Below the pieces are notes generated by a model that saw only the letters and a program-made list of their open reading frames with translations, did not search any database and was not told where the DNA came from. A stretch of DNA of 9,941 bases from QQUD01 sp039029915. GTDB lineage: Bacteria > Chloroflexota > Anaerolineae > Promineifilales > Promineifilaceae. The position numbers were made by a program, and so were the translations under genes. Location of the stretch: positions 1-9,941 of the forward strand of contig JBCCFD010000296.1 of the NCBI GenBank assembly GCA_039029915.1. Reading direction: 5' to 3'. Positions 1-7,280 of the stretch are shown piece by piece. Within the stretch, counting starts at the first letter, position 1, and every line of letters starts with the position of its first letter.

Positions 1-326
1 GGATTTTCACGATAGAATAGAAGAGGGAACTCGCTTGGCGGCTTGACGCCCAGTAAAGCTAAACTGCTCAGTCCCGGTTTGCGGGGAATGAGTGAGGTGT
101 TGACCCCTTTTTTCTCTAAATATTTAAGAATGAAGTCACCCACGAGATCGTTACCAACGGCCGTTAATGCAGCTGATTTTAAACCCAGCTGGGCAGTGCC
201 AATCGCGATATTCGTTGGACTACCGCCTACCTGGGTCGCAAAAGATTCTGTGTCAACAAACTCTGCCCCAATCTGCATTGAGAACAGATCCATGTTTGAG
301 CGGCCAATTGTGATGAGATCAAACAT
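1..326 (-). CDS. iolC: 5-dehydro-2-deoxygluconokinase, N-terminal part (cut by window edge)
   Basis: This is a PfkB/ribokinase-family kinase. In the iol pathway it phosphorylates 5-dehydro-2-deoxy-D-gluconate with ATP in the cytoplasm, just before aldolase cleavage. The visible 108 residues begin MFDLITIGRSNMDLFS, then VGGSPTNIAIGTAQLG (about 33-48, the PfkB N-terminal substrate-binding Gly-Gly and Asn region), TAVGNDLVGDFI (55-66) and IPRKPG (80-85), followed by PPSEFPLLFYREN. The IGRSNMDL start and the KPP..FPL.FYR stretch are typical of IolC rather than of general sugar kinases. The ATG at 324-326 is supported by a strong Shine-Dalgarno (AAAAGGAGAA, 334-343). The catalytic Asp and ATP-binding C-terminus lie outside the window, so a fusion to the aldolase IolJ (DUF2090), known in some bacteria, cannot be tested. 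It is the most promoter-distal gene seen and is separated from its upstream neighbour by a hairpin element. Confidence 0.92.
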   Translation of the reverse strand, partial: MFDLITIGRSNMDLFSMQIGAEFVDTESFATQVGGSPTNIAIGTAQLGLKSAALTAVGNDLVGDFILKYLEKKGVNTSLIPRKPGLSSLALLGVKPPSEFPLLFYREN

Positions 327-333
327 TGTGTCA

Positions 334-343
334 TTCTCCTTTT
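334..343 (-). promoter_or_regulatory. Strong ribosome binding site of iolC
   Basis: The minus strand reads AAAAGGAGAA seven bases upstream of the iolC ATG. This fixes the start. The site lies only a few bases downstream (in transcription) of the 349-429 hairpin element, so folding of that element could affect access to it; this last point is inference. Confidence 0.75.
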
Positions 344-348
344 ATCTC

Positions 349-429
349 AGGACTTACGCACCCTAAGCCCGTCGAAGGGTTAAGAAAGTCACTTCGACAG
401 GCTCAGGGACCGCTATTTGCGTAAGTCCT
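349..429. repeat. 81-bp inverted-repeat element with REP-like inner stem
   Basis: Perfect 12-bp terminal inverted repeats AGGACTTACGCA (349-360) and TGCGTAAGTCCT (418-429) enclose a second inverted repeat. CCCTAAGCCCGTCGAAG (361-377) pairs with CTTCGACAGGCTCAGGG (392-408) at 15 of 17 positions. The loop is 378-391 and there is a 9-nt bulge at 409-417, so almost the whole element can fold into one hairpin. The inner arm resembles the widespread bacterial repeat CTGAGCCTGTCGAAG, and the outer ends look like insertion-sequence termini; both comparisons are from memory. There is no room for a gene. No clean target-site duplication is visible; ATCT occurs near both ends but not flush. No T-tract follows the hairpin in the direction of transcription, so it is not a standard terminator. 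Confidence 0.75.
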
Positions 430-434
430 AATCT

Positions 435-452
435 TTAGACCTAGAGCTAGAG
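435..452. repeat. Short hexamer tandem repeat over a stop codon
   Basis: CTAGAG is repeated exactly at 441-446 and 447-452, preceded by the degenerate unit TTAGAC at 435-440. The stop codon of the oxidoreductase gene (447-449) lies within the second exact unit. It is short and could be chance, but it parallels the repeat arrays that cover other stop codons in this cluster. Confidence 0.4.
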
Positions 453-1613
453 TTCTCGCACGTCTTCCCACGCGCCACTGTCCCATGAACGCATCATGGC
501 ATCGTGCACTTGAGCAAACTGGTAGGCAGATTTAAAACTAGGTTCAAGCTGCTGGCCTTCCGCGATGGATTTCAAGAAGTGATGGGCTTCGATAACTTTT
601 AAATCATCATAACTCATGTTGTTGCCCGGACCAGGCTGGAATCGTGAGTAAAAAGGAAGCTCTGGCGATGCTAAGATGCGCACATACCCATCATGAGCGA
701 TTGTGCTGTCCGGCATGTAGATTTCCATCTCGTCCATCGTTTCAAAATTCCACTTGATGGCCCCTTTGGTGCCATAAATTTCAAAACGGTTTTCAACCTT
801 GGGGCCAAAGATGGCGCGGCTGATTTCTAGGGTGCCCCGGGCGCCGTTGTCAAATTCAACCATTGCCCCCACATAATCTTCGTTGGTAACCTCGCCGGTT
901 GGATCTTCTGGGTGCCCTTTAGAAAAATGGGTGCCGCGACCGGGCACAGGCAACGGCCGTTCCGTCACAACGGTTTGTTTCGTGCTCGTGACACGTTGAA
1001 TAGGGCCTACCAAAAACTGAGCCATGTCGGCCGCATGGGGCATTAGATCACCCAAGGCTCCTGTGCCCGCCTGTTCTTTTAAAAAGCGCCAATTGAGCAT
1101 CCCTAAAGGATCAGACGCATACATGGCAAAGAAACGGCCGTAATAGTTTGTGATTTCACCCAGCTCACCGCTATCGATTAGATTTTTCGCATATTGAACA
1201 AGGGGAACCCAACGATAGTTAAGGCCCGTAAACGTCATCAAACCAGCTTCTTCAGCCGCACGGTAGCAGGCCGCTACGTCCTCAGGCAAAACCCCAATCG
1301 GTTTTTCACACATCACGTGCTTGCCCGCTGCAATCGCCGCTAGTGTCATTTCTCGATGCAAAAAGTTAGGGGAGGTGATATTGACTGCTTCGATTTCAGG
1401 ATGATTAATAACGTCCATCCAATCGGTGGAAGTCTGTTCAAAGCCAAAGCGAGATTGGGCCTCTTCTAGGCGGCTTTCTACATTGTCTGCACACATCACC
1501 AATCGAGGACGTATACCGCTGTCAAAAAATCGGTCTTGTATTGATGAATATGAACGAGAATGGACGGTTCCCATCCACCCCATACCAATGACACCGACGT
1601 TTATTGTTTTCAT
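447..1613 (-). CDS. Gfo/Idh/MocA-family oxidoreductase (substrate unassigned, inositol-related)
   Basis: A 388-residue NAD(P)-dependent sugar dehydrogenase. The N-terminal Rossmann fold has a full dinucleotide motif GMGWMG (10-15) after MKTINVGVI. CEKP (102-105) supplies the conserved lysine K104. The C-terminal domain carries the catalytic signature GDLMPHAADMAQFL with D189, H193 and D196, so the enzyme should be active. Overall length fits the family. The start at 1611-1613 follows a CGGAG Shine-Dalgarno at 1620-1624. It lies 94 bp downstream of iolE and 120 bp upstream of iolC. From context it probably oxidises or reduces an inositol isomer, an inosose or an inositol derivative, as extra IolG-like enzymes do in other iol clusters. 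The sequence alone does not reveal the substrate. It lacks the diagnostic IolG strings seen in the dehydrogenase at 6216-7247. Confidence 0.85.
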   Translation of the reverse strand: MKTINVGVIGMGWMGTVHSRSYSSIQDRFFDSGIRPRLVMCADNVESRLEEAQSRFGFEQTSTDWMDVINHPEIEAVNITSPNFLHREMTLAAIAAGKHVMCEKPIGVLPEDVAACYRAAEEAGLMTFTGLNYRWVPLVQYAKNLIDSGELGEITNYYGRFFAMYASDPLGMLNWRFLKEQAGTGALGDLMPHAADMAQFLVGPIQRVTSTKQTVVTERPLPVPGRGTHFSKGHPEDPTGEVTNEDYVGAMVEFDNGARGTLEISRAIFGPKVENRFEIYGTKGAIKWNFETMDEMEIYMPDSTIAHDGYVRILASPELPFYSRFQPGPGNNMSYDDLKVIEAHHFLKSIAEGQQLEPSFKSAYQFAQVHDAMMRSWDSGAWEDVREL

Positions 1614-1632
1614 CTCAAACTCCGTTTTTATA

Positions 1633-1709
1633 GTGGTTAGCAGAGAGTGAATAGCGAGTAGTTTTTTCTGACAACTAACTACTAACCACTAACCGCTAAC
1701 CACTGAATT
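1633..1709. repeat. Opposed heptanucleotide repeat arms (77 bp) in the iolE downstream gap
   Basis: Period-7 units fill the gap. The left arm has four units starting with G and mostly ending TA (GTGGTTA at 1633-1639, then units at 1640, 1647 and 1654). The right arm has four consecutive units of consensus CTAACYR (1675-1702), continuing into CTGAATT. The arms can pair: TAGTGGTTAG (1631-1640) is the exact reverse complement of CTAACCACTA (1682-1691), and AGTGGTTAGC (1632-1641) of GCTAACCACT (1695-1704), giving alternative registers. The right arm runs into the iolE stop codon (1708-1710). Function is unknown; cyanobacteria are known to carry heptanucleotide tandem repeats between genes. Confidence 0.7.
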
Positions 1710-2604
1710 ACAATCCAATAGATCGTAAATAGTCTCTGTTACGCTTGGCACTTTCAAATGGAGCACCCATACCAGGCAGCACATCCTGCTCCACAACGAT
1801 CCAACCGTCGTAGTTGATATCTTGAAGCGCTTGATACACGGCCGTAAAGTCCACAACCCCTTGCCCCAGCTCAGGAAACACACCTTGGCCAATTAATTGT
1901 TGATACCCCCAGCCGTTTTCGTCAGCATTGGCCACTTTCTCTGGCTTGAAATCCTTGAAATGGACATGCCCAATTCGGTTGCCATGCTTGCGTATCCCTT
2001 CAGCTGGATCCCCTTGCCCCAGCATGTAGTGCCCCGTATCAAAAACCATACCAAGCAGGTCAGGATCAGTTAAGCTCAAGAATTTTTCAATCTCTTGATG
2101 GGTTTCAACATAGGTTGCGCCATGATGGTGAATCAAGGAGCGTAAGCCAGTGGCTTCCTTCACGGCTTTGGCAACCCGCATCGCCCCAGAGGTGTAGATG
2201 TCCCAACCCGCATCATCAAGCATTAAATCGGCCGTGACCCGACCGGCGTTATCGTGGCGCACAGGGACCGTGCTGTGATCATCCCCAATAATAATGTAGC
2301 AATCTTGGCCACCTACCGCAGCCAATAATTCGGCCGTTCTGACAGCGGCCTCGATACCCACTTCGTGATAGTCCGCATCATATAAACGAACCGACACCCA
2401 AGAAGCAATCATTTTTAAACTTCGCTCTTCCAGTTGTGGAATTAAAATCTTAGGATCTGTTGGCATAAATCCCCAATCCCCCAGCTCTGTTCCAACATAA
2501 CCAGCGGCAGACATTTCGTTAATCACGTCAAGATACGTCTTGCGATCCCCTTCGGTATTTTCGATTACGCCCCATGAACAGGGGGCATTAGCTACTTTAA
2601 TCAT
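1708..2604 (-). CDS. iolE: Inosose dehydratase-type TIM-barrel enzyme
   Basis: A 298-residue protein of the xylose-isomerase-like TIM-barrel (sugar phosphate isomerase/epimerase) superfamily. It probably dehydrates scyllo-inosose to 3D-trihydroxycyclohexane-1,2-dione, the substrate of the IolD encoded upstream. It starts MIKVANAPCSWGV, like the N.P.SWG opening of IolE proteins. Likely metal ligands and active-site residues are E40 (GTELGDWGF), the HHH run 159-161 followed by TYVET, D189 and H192 in FDTGHYMLGQGDP, H213/H215 in HVHFKD, and E272 in VVEQD. GQGVFPELGQGVVDF (239-253) is typical of this family. Length matches Bacillus IolE (about 297). Start at 2602-2604 with GGAG (2614-2617) nine bases upstream. 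It lies 75 bp downstream of iolA. An inosose isomerase or IolH-type role is the main alternative. Confidence 0.82.
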   Translation of the reverse strand: MIKVANAPCSWGVIENTEGDRKTYLDVINEMSAAGYVGTELGDWGFMPTDPKILIPQLEERSLKMIASWVSVRLYDADYHEVGIEAAVRTAELLAAVGGQDCYIIIGDDHSTVPVRHDNAGRVTADLMLDDAGWDIYTSGAMRVAKAVKEATGLRSLIHHHGATYVETHQEIEKFLSLTDPDLLGMVFDTGHYMLGQGDPAEGIRKHGNRIGHVHFKDFKPEKVANADENGWGYQQLIGQGVFPELGQGVVDFTAVYQALQDINYDGWIVVEQDVLPGMGAPFESAKRNRDYLRSIGL

Positions 2605-2622
2605 TGCATTTCACTCCATGCT

Positions 2623-2679
2623 GAAGAGAGAAACGAAGCGACTTTTCTCTACTCTCTTCTCCTTACACTTTTCTTAAAT
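2623..2679. repeat. Weak heptad/pyrimidine repeat with pairing arms between iolA and iolE
   Basis: A purine arm (GAAGAGAGAAA, 2623-2633) faces a pyrimidine arm with units near CTCTCTT at 7-bp spacing (2645-2679, increasingly degenerate). GAAGAGAG (2623-2630) is the exact reverse complement of CTCTCTTC (2652-2659). AGAGAAA (2627-2633) can instead pair with TTTCTCT (2644-2650). It is the least regular of the gap repeats and low complexity alone could explain it. Confidence 0.4.
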
Positions 2680-4149
2680 TTAGAATTGCCGGCTCCACTC
2701 TTTTGGCCAGCGTTCAACGACGACTTTTGTTTGGGTAAAGAACTCAACAGCGTGGCTCGACTGTCCGTGCAGCGTGCCAAAGAAGCTATCTTTCCAACCG
2801 CTAAATGGGAAGTAGGCCATTGGTGCAGCAACACCAATGTTGATGCCAATGTTCCCAGCCTGAGCTTCATAACGGAATTTGCGGGCAGCAAACCCACTGG
2901 TCGTGAACAAACAGGCCATATTGCCGTATTGGCCGCTGTTGACAAAGTTGATGGCATCATCAATCGTGTTCACGTGGATAAGGCTCAAAACTGGGCCAAA
3001 TATTTCTGTTTTTGCAATTTCCCCAGCCGGATCCACATCAGCGAGGATGGTGGGGCGTACGAATGAACCGCTTTCATAACCACTAATTTTGGCGTTACGG
3101 CCGTCTACCAGCACGCTTGCACCTTCATCAGCCCCCTTTTGGATTAACCCCTCAATTCGAGACACATTGGCCTGATTAATAACAGTGCCCATTTGCACGC
3201 CATCATTGAGACCATACCCAACAACACGGTTGGTTGCCATATCCGCAATGGCTTCATTAAACGTGTTGCGGGCATCACCTACCGTCACGGCGACTGAAGC
3301 GGCCAAGCAGCGCTGGCCAGCACAGCCAAAGGCGGAATCTGCCGCAATTTTGGTCGTCATTTCCATATCCGCATCAGGTAAAACGATGATAGGATTCTTG
3401 GCACCACCTTGAGCTTGGACGCGCTTGCCATTGGCTGTCCCACGAGAATAAACGTAGCGTGCCACAGGCGTTGACCCAACGAAACTAATAGCCCGAATCG
3501 CTGGATGATCAAGCATGGCATCAACAGACGCTTTGCTACCGTGGACCATTTGTAATACACCAGCTGGTAAATCAAGATGCTCATCAACCAGCTCAAAGAT
3601 TTTTTGCATCGTTAGCGGCACCTTTTCAGAAGGTTTTACAATGAAGGCGTTTCCACAGGCAATGGCATATGGTAGGAACCAAAAGGTAATCATGCCGGGA
3701 AAGTTAAAAGGGGCAATACAGCCACAAACCCCCACAGGCTGACGAATCATGAGCTCATCGATGCCTCGGGCGATGTCTTCGGAGATGTCCCCCTGCATCA
3801 TTTTGGGGATGCCACAGGCCACCTCAACGTTTTCGATAGCCCGAATCATTTCGCCACGCGACTCACCGATCGTTTTGCCACACTCTTTGGTAATTGTTTG
3901 GGCAATCTCTTCAAAGTGTGCTTCCATAACTTGTTTTAGTTTAAAGAGATATTGAATACGCTCGCCAGCAGGCACCTGTCGCCACGCTTTGAAGGCAGTT
4001 TCGGCGTGAGTTACGGCCGTGTCCATATCCGCCCCAGATGGTATTGGCACCTGCGCCAAAACCTCACCTGTAGCTGGGTTCTCGACATCCAAATATTCAG
4101 AAGCGCTAGAGTCAACCCAGGCGCCGTTTATATAATTTTTTAGTTTCAT
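2680..4149 (-). CDS. iolA: CoA-acylating methylmalonate/malonate-semialdehyde dehydrogenase
   Basis: A 489-residue aldehyde dehydrogenase (IolA, also called MmsA). In inositol breakdown it converts malonate semialdehyde to acetyl-CoA and CO2 using NAD and CoA. N-terminal YINGAWVDS leads into the NAD domain. FNFPGM (148-153) carries the oxyanion-hole Asn149. FVGSTPVA (223-230) is the nucleotide-binding turn. GCAGQRCLAAS (275-285) holds the catalytic Cys281. EIFGPVLS and the C-terminal GVAAPMAYFPFSGWKDSFFG are specific to the MMSDH family. Where ordinary aldehyde dehydrogenases have a general-base Glu, this one reads AQGGAKNP (246-253), as expected for the CoA-dependent subgroup. Start at 4147-4149 has a modest AGGA nine bases upstream. 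It sits between iolD and iolE, supporting the inositol role over valine catabolism. Confidence 0.95.
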   Translation of the reverse strand: MKLKNYINGAWVDSSASEYLDVENPATGEVLAQVPIPSGADMDTAVTHAETAFKAWRQVPAGERIQYLFKLKQVMEAHFEEIAQTITKECGKTIGESRGEMIRAIENVEVACGIPKMMQGDISEDIARGIDELMIRQPVGVCGCIAPFNFPGMITFWFLPYAIACGNAFIVKPSEKVPLTMQKIFELVDEHLDLPAGVLQMVHGSKASVDAMLDHPAIRAISFVGSTPVARYVYSRGTANGKRVQAQGGAKNPIIVLPDADMEMTTKIAADSAFGCAGQRCLAASVAVTVGDARNTFNEAIADMATNRVVGYGLNDGVQMGTVINQANVSRIEGLIQKGADEGASVLVDGRNAKISGYESGSFVRPTILADVDPAGEIAKTEIFGPVLSLIHVNTIDDAINFVNSGQYGNMACLFTTSGFAARKFRYEAQAGNIGINIGVAAPMAYFPFSGWKDSFFGTLHGQSSHAVEFFTQTKVVVERWPKEWSRQF

Positions 4150-4190
4150 GATTGACTGTCCTAATTTTAGTAAAAAGTTAGCAGCAGAAC

Positions 4191-4256
4191 GTGATAGAGA
4201 TAGAGAGCCTTATACTAAATCCCCAATCACCAATCTCTTATCGCTAAGCTCTAATT
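4191..4256. repeat. Heptanucleotide array running into the iolD stop codon
   Basis: Five consecutive 7-bp units fit the consensus ATCNCYA with few changes (4219-4253: ATCCCCA, ATCACCA, ATCTCTT, ATCGCTA, AGCTCTA). The last includes the iolD stop codon (4251-4253). A purine-rich GATAGA repeat on the other side (4191-4208) is a plausible but imperfect opposing arm. The rest of the 101-bp gap between iolD and iolA shows only the iolA ribosome binding site. Confidence 0.65.
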
Positions 4257-6131
4257 AAAATGCTTTTCTTGCTTTACAGCCTCAGCATACGTCTCATACA
4301 CGTTTTGCACATCATCGCTATCGGATACTTCAGCGATGGGCACGTCCCACCATGTATATCCCGGTGCCCCTGCGTATCGATCCGTTTCAACATAAATACA
4401 GACTGTCCGATCCACTGATTTGGCTTCTTGAAGCGCATTACGAACATCATTAATTGTTTTACAGCGAAAGGTATGCGCCCCTAAACTTTCGGCATTTGTG
4501 GCCAAATCGATAGGGAGGAAATTAACGTCATACCCTTTATCATCTTCTTGATGGGTGCCGTCCTCGTTTTTAAAAGCGTAGCGAGTGCCAAAACCGTTGT
4601 CCCCAATTGAACGCGACAGGGCACCAATGGAAGCATAGCCTTGGTTGTTGATCAAAATAATAACCAGCTTGATGCCTTCCTGCACCGAGGTCACAATTTC
4701 GGATGGCATCATAAGATAAGATGCATCCCCCACGATGACATACACTTCACGACTTGGGTCCGCCATTTTAGCGCCAATGCCACCCGCAATCTCATATCCC
4801 ATACAGGAGTTTCCATATTCAAGATGGTACTGTTTGGGATCGGTGGTGCGCCACAGCTTGTGCAGGTCGCCAGGGGCAGACCCAGCCGCATTTACTATCA
4901 CATCCTTATCATCACAGAAGGTGTTGATGGCCCCAATGACTTCAACTTGGGCCGGAAGTGGCTCAAGCTCTTGATTGTAGTAACCAGTAACGATGTCATC
5001 CCACTCTTGATTGAGGGCGGCGGCTCGATTGCGATATTCAGCTGAGACAGACCAGCCAGCTAGCATTTCTGTTAGTTTTTTGATTGTTTCCCGAGCATCT
5101 GCAGTTAGAGGCAGGGCGCCCTGCTTGAAAGAGTCCATTTCGGCGATGTTGATATTCACAAACTGCACGTCCGGATTGGCAAAGCCAGTTTGTGAAGCGG
5201 TCATAAAATCGTTGAAGCGAGTGCCAATACCAATGATTAAATCTGCTTCTTGGATTAGTTCATTGGCAGCTTTGTTGCCCGTCACGCCAATAGCACCGAG
5301 GCAAAGTGGGTTTTGATAGTGAAGTGAGCCTTTGCCAGCTTGGGTCTCAGTAACTGGGATGCCAGTCGCGTCACAGAAGGCGGCGAGTGCTTCAGTTGCT
5401 TCGCTGTAGATAACACCGCCGCCAGCGACGATAACGGGCTGTTTTGCGGTTTTGATTTGAGCGGCGGCGCGTTGGAGGAGGCCTGCATCAGGTAACGGCC
5501 GTCCTACGTACCAAATTTTCTTTTCAAACAGGCTAGCTGGGTAATCAAACGCTTCAGACTGCACGTCATGAGGCAAGCCAAGCGTGACTGCACCCGTATC
5601 CGCTTGGGACGTCAAAACCCGAAAAGCAGCGGGGAGCGCCGCGATCAATTGTTCAGGCCGATTCAAGCGATCCCAATACCTTGAGACCGGCTTAAACACA
5701 TCGTTGGCTGACAAATCTTGAGAGTATGGCATTTCAACCTGCTGCAGCAAAGGCCCTGCTGAACGACGGGCAAAGATATCACCGGGTAACAGTAAAACAG
5801 GAAGGCGATTGATAGTAGCACCCGCTGCGGCGGTAACCATGTTTGTGGCGCCGGGACCAATTGAGGTAGTGCACGCTAACGTTGCCAATCGATTCTTCAT
5901 CTTGGCGTAACCGGCGGCTGTATGCACCATTGCCTGTTCGTTTCGCGTTTGATAATACGGCATGCTAGGTGATTGATGGAGAGCTTGCCCCATTCCGGCC
6001 ACGTTGCCGTGCCCAAAAATGCCAAATACACCATTGATGAATTTGTGCTGGACACCGTCACGCTCAGTGTATTGATTGTCCATGTAGCGCACCAGTGCCT
6101 GTGCCATGGTTAAACGGATTGTTTTTGCCAT
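4251..6131 (-). CDS. iolD: 3D-(3,5/4)-trihydroxycyclohexane-1,2-dione hydrolase
   Basis: A 626-residue thiamine-diphosphate enzyme of the acetolactate-synthase superfamily. It hydrolytically opens the ring of trihydroxycyclohexane-1,2-dione to 5-deoxyglucuronate. The N-terminal pyrimidine-binding domain has KFINGVFGIFGHGNVAGMGQ (30-49) and YYQTRNEQAMVHTAAGYAK (59-77), with the catalytic ThDP Glu65. A central domain spans about 200-360. The C-terminal domain has the ThDP/Mg motif, GDAS at 468-471 with Asn-Asn at 495-496, about 27 residues apart. The GHGNVAG and LEYGNSCMGYEIAGGIG strings are IolD-specific. Length is close to Bacillus IolD (about 637). Start at 6129-6131 follows GAGGAAA (6134-6140). 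Its 3' end lies inside a heptad repeat array, and 101 bp separate it from iolA. Confidence 0.95.
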   Translation of the reverse strand: MAKTIRLTMAQALVRYMDNQYTERDGVQHKFINGVFGIFGHGNVAGMGQALHQSPSMPYYQTRNEQAMVHTAAGYAKMKNRLATLACTTSIGPGATNMVTAAAGATINRLPVLLLPGDIFARRSAGPLLQQVEMPYSQDLSANDVFKPVSRYWDRLNRPEQLIAALPAAFRVLTSQADTGAVTLGLPHDVQSEAFDYPASLFEKKIWYVGRPLPDAGLLQRAAAQIKTAKQPVIVAGGGVIYSEATEALAAFCDATGIPVTETQAGKGSLHYQNPLCLGAIGVTGNKAANELIQEADLIIGIGTRFNDFMTASQTGFANPDVQFVNINIAEMDSFKQGALPLTADARETIKKLTEMLAGWSVSAEYRNRAAALNQEWDDIVTGYYNQELEPLPAQVEVIGAINTFCDDKDVIVNAAGSAPGDLHKLWRTTDPKQYHLEYGNSCMGYEIAGGIGAKMADPSREVYVIVGDASYLMMPSEIVTSVQEGIKLVIILINNQGYASIGALSRSIGDNGFGTRYAFKNEDGTHQEDDKGYDVNFLPIDLATNAESLGAHTFRCKTINDVRNALQEAKSVDRTVCIYVETDRYAGAPGYTWWDVPIAEVSDSDDVQNVYETYAEAVKQEKHFN

Positions 6132-6150
6132 AGTTTCCTCTATTTTTTAA

Positions 6151-6227
6151 GTGATTAGTAGCTGGTAATTGGTGGGAAAATGCTCGTTTTCTATCCGCTA
6201 ATTACCAATTACTAGTTACGAATTACC
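6151..6227. repeat. Opposed heptanucleotide repeat arms (77 bp) between iolG and iolD
   Basis: The left arm has four 7-bp units beginning GT (GTGATTA 6151, GTAGCTG 6158, GTAATTG 6165, GTGGGAA 6172). The right arm has four units of consensus AATTACN (6200-6227). Between them is a 21-bp spacer, so the whole is eleven 7-bp steps. Bases 6151-6173 can pair with 6204-6226 at 19 of 23 positions, including CTGGTAATTGGT against ACCAATTACTAG (11 of 12). The right arm covers the iolG stop codon (6216-6218) and encodes its last residues. No T-tract follows on the transcribed strand, so it does not look like a Rho-independent terminator. Confidence 0.75.
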
Positions 6228-7247
6228 CGAATGCCCTTCCTGTATTTCGGCGATCGTTACTGGCCGATTCTCACGAACCGACTTCCAAGCTGCCTCACCG
6301 ATAAGGACAGGCCAACGGCCATCGATGCCGCTAACCGGCACATCTGTATCGTTGACAACTGACTCAACAAACACTTGAATTTCAGCTGAGTAGGCTTCCA
6401 TATATCTTTCTAAGAAAAAGTGAAGTGGTTTTTCACTCGAGATGGCGTCGGCTGTGTGTAAGCGATGGTTGTTAGGGAAGTTGTTATCCACATCTACCAT
6501 CCCCTTTGAGCCAAATACTTCGATTCGTTGATCGTAACCGTATACGGCTTGACGGCTGTTATCGATGATGGCGATAGCCCCATTTTCAAATTTAAGTGTC
6601 ATAACGGCCGTATCCACATCACCAGCTTCACCAATCTCGGGGTCGATACGGACTGCACCAACAGCATACACTTCTTCAACTTCACTCCCTGTCAAAAAGC
6701 GAGCCATGTCAAAATCGTGGATGCTCATGTCGATAAAAATACCCCCTGATACTTTAATGTATGAAATAGGGGGTGGGGCAGGATCGCGGCTCGTGATTTT
6801 AACGATATGTACGTCACCAATTTTTCCAGCGGCAATGGCTTCTTGGGCCGCTTTAAAGTTGGGATCAAAACGACGCTGGAAGCCGACCATTAGCTTGACG
6901 CCAGCCTTTTCAACGGCCGTTAAGGCTTTATCAATTTCAGCAATATCATTATGAATTGGTTTTTCGCAGAAGATTTGCTTGCCAGCTTCAGCTGATTCGG
7001 TAATAAACTGGGCATGTGTGTCTGTTGATGAACAGATGAGCACGCCGTCAATTTCGGGATCATCCAAAATATCATGATGATTCGTGCTGTACGGCACGCC
7101 GTATTCTTTGCCTAGTTTTTCTGCGGCTTCCGCAAAGACATCTACAACTCGCACGATTTCTGCACTTGGTACAGCTTGGGCAGCAGCAGCGTGTACGATG
7201 CCAATCCGGCCACAGCCGATCAAACCCAGTCTAAATTTTTTACCCAT
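6216..7247 (-). CDS. iolG: Inositol 2-dehydrogenase
   Basis: A 343-residue Gfo/Idh/MocA enzyme that oxidises myo-inositol to scyllo-inosose with NAD, the first committed step. The Rossmann motif is GCGRIG (11-16). D36 at the end of strand 2 favours NAD over NADP. CEKPIH (94-99) gives catalytic K96. MVGFQRRFDPNF (120-131), SRDPAPPP (153-160) and FIDMSIHDFDMARFL (171-185; D173, H177, D180) are hallmark IolG strings, and the Lys-Asp-His set corresponds to K97, D172 and H176 of Bacillus IolG. NSRQAVYGYDQRIEVFG further supports the assignment. Start at 7245-7247 follows AGGAAA at moderate distance. It is only 33 bp downstream of the neighbouring oxidoreductase, so the two are almost certainly co-transcribed. 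The last codons and stop fall inside a heptad repeat, suggesting the original C-terminus has been altered by it. Confidence 0.95.
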   Translation of the reverse strand: MGKKFRLGLIGCGRIGIVHAAAAQAVPSAEIVRVVDVFAEAAEKLGKEYGVPYSTNHHDILDDPEIDGVLICSSTDTHAQFITESAEAGKQIFCEKPIHNDIAEIDKALTAVEKAGVKLMVGFQRRFDPNFKAAQEAIAAGKIGDVHIVKITSRDPAPPPISYIKVSGGIFIDMSIHDFDMARFLTGSEVEEVYAVGAVRIDPEIGEAGDVDTAVMTLKFENGAIAIIDNSRQAVYGYDQRIEVFGSKGMVDVDNNFPNNHRLHTADAISSEKPLHFFLERYMEAYSAEIQVFVESVVNDTDVPVSGIDGRWPVLIGEAAWKSVRENRPVTIAEIQEGHSGNS

Positions 7248-7280
7248 TTAGTTGTTTTCCTAATTATCAGAATAGAGTTT

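Noticed and set aside
43..366. Plus-strand open frame of 107 codons at the left edge
   Set aside because: It is antisense to iolC, whose minus-strand translation is an excellent family match with a strong ribosome binding site; the plus-strand product resembles nothing.
349..429. Terminator or riboswitch upstream of iolC
   Set aside because: No T-tract follows, and no known riboswitch core was recognised. Terminal inverted repeats and the REP-like stem fit a repeat element better.
1675..1702. CRISPR array from the CTAACYR repeats
   Set aside because: Units are 7 bp, directly tandem and without spacers, unlike CRISPR repeats.
2680..4149. Missing general-base Glu in the aldehyde dehydrogenase as a defect
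   Set aside because: The CoA-acylating methylmalonate-semialdehyde dehydrogenase subfamily normally lacks that Glu; all family hallmarks including the catalytic Cys281 are present.
4641..5045. Plus-strand open frame of 134 codons inside iolD
   Set aside because: It overlaps the ThDP-binding domain of iolD in antisense, and no ribosome binding site or recognisable domain supports it.
6151..6227. Rho-independent terminator between iolG and iolD
   Set aside because: The stem is AT-rich and imperfect, and on the transcribed strand it is followed by an A-rich stretch, not a T-tract. iolD also has to be transcribed.
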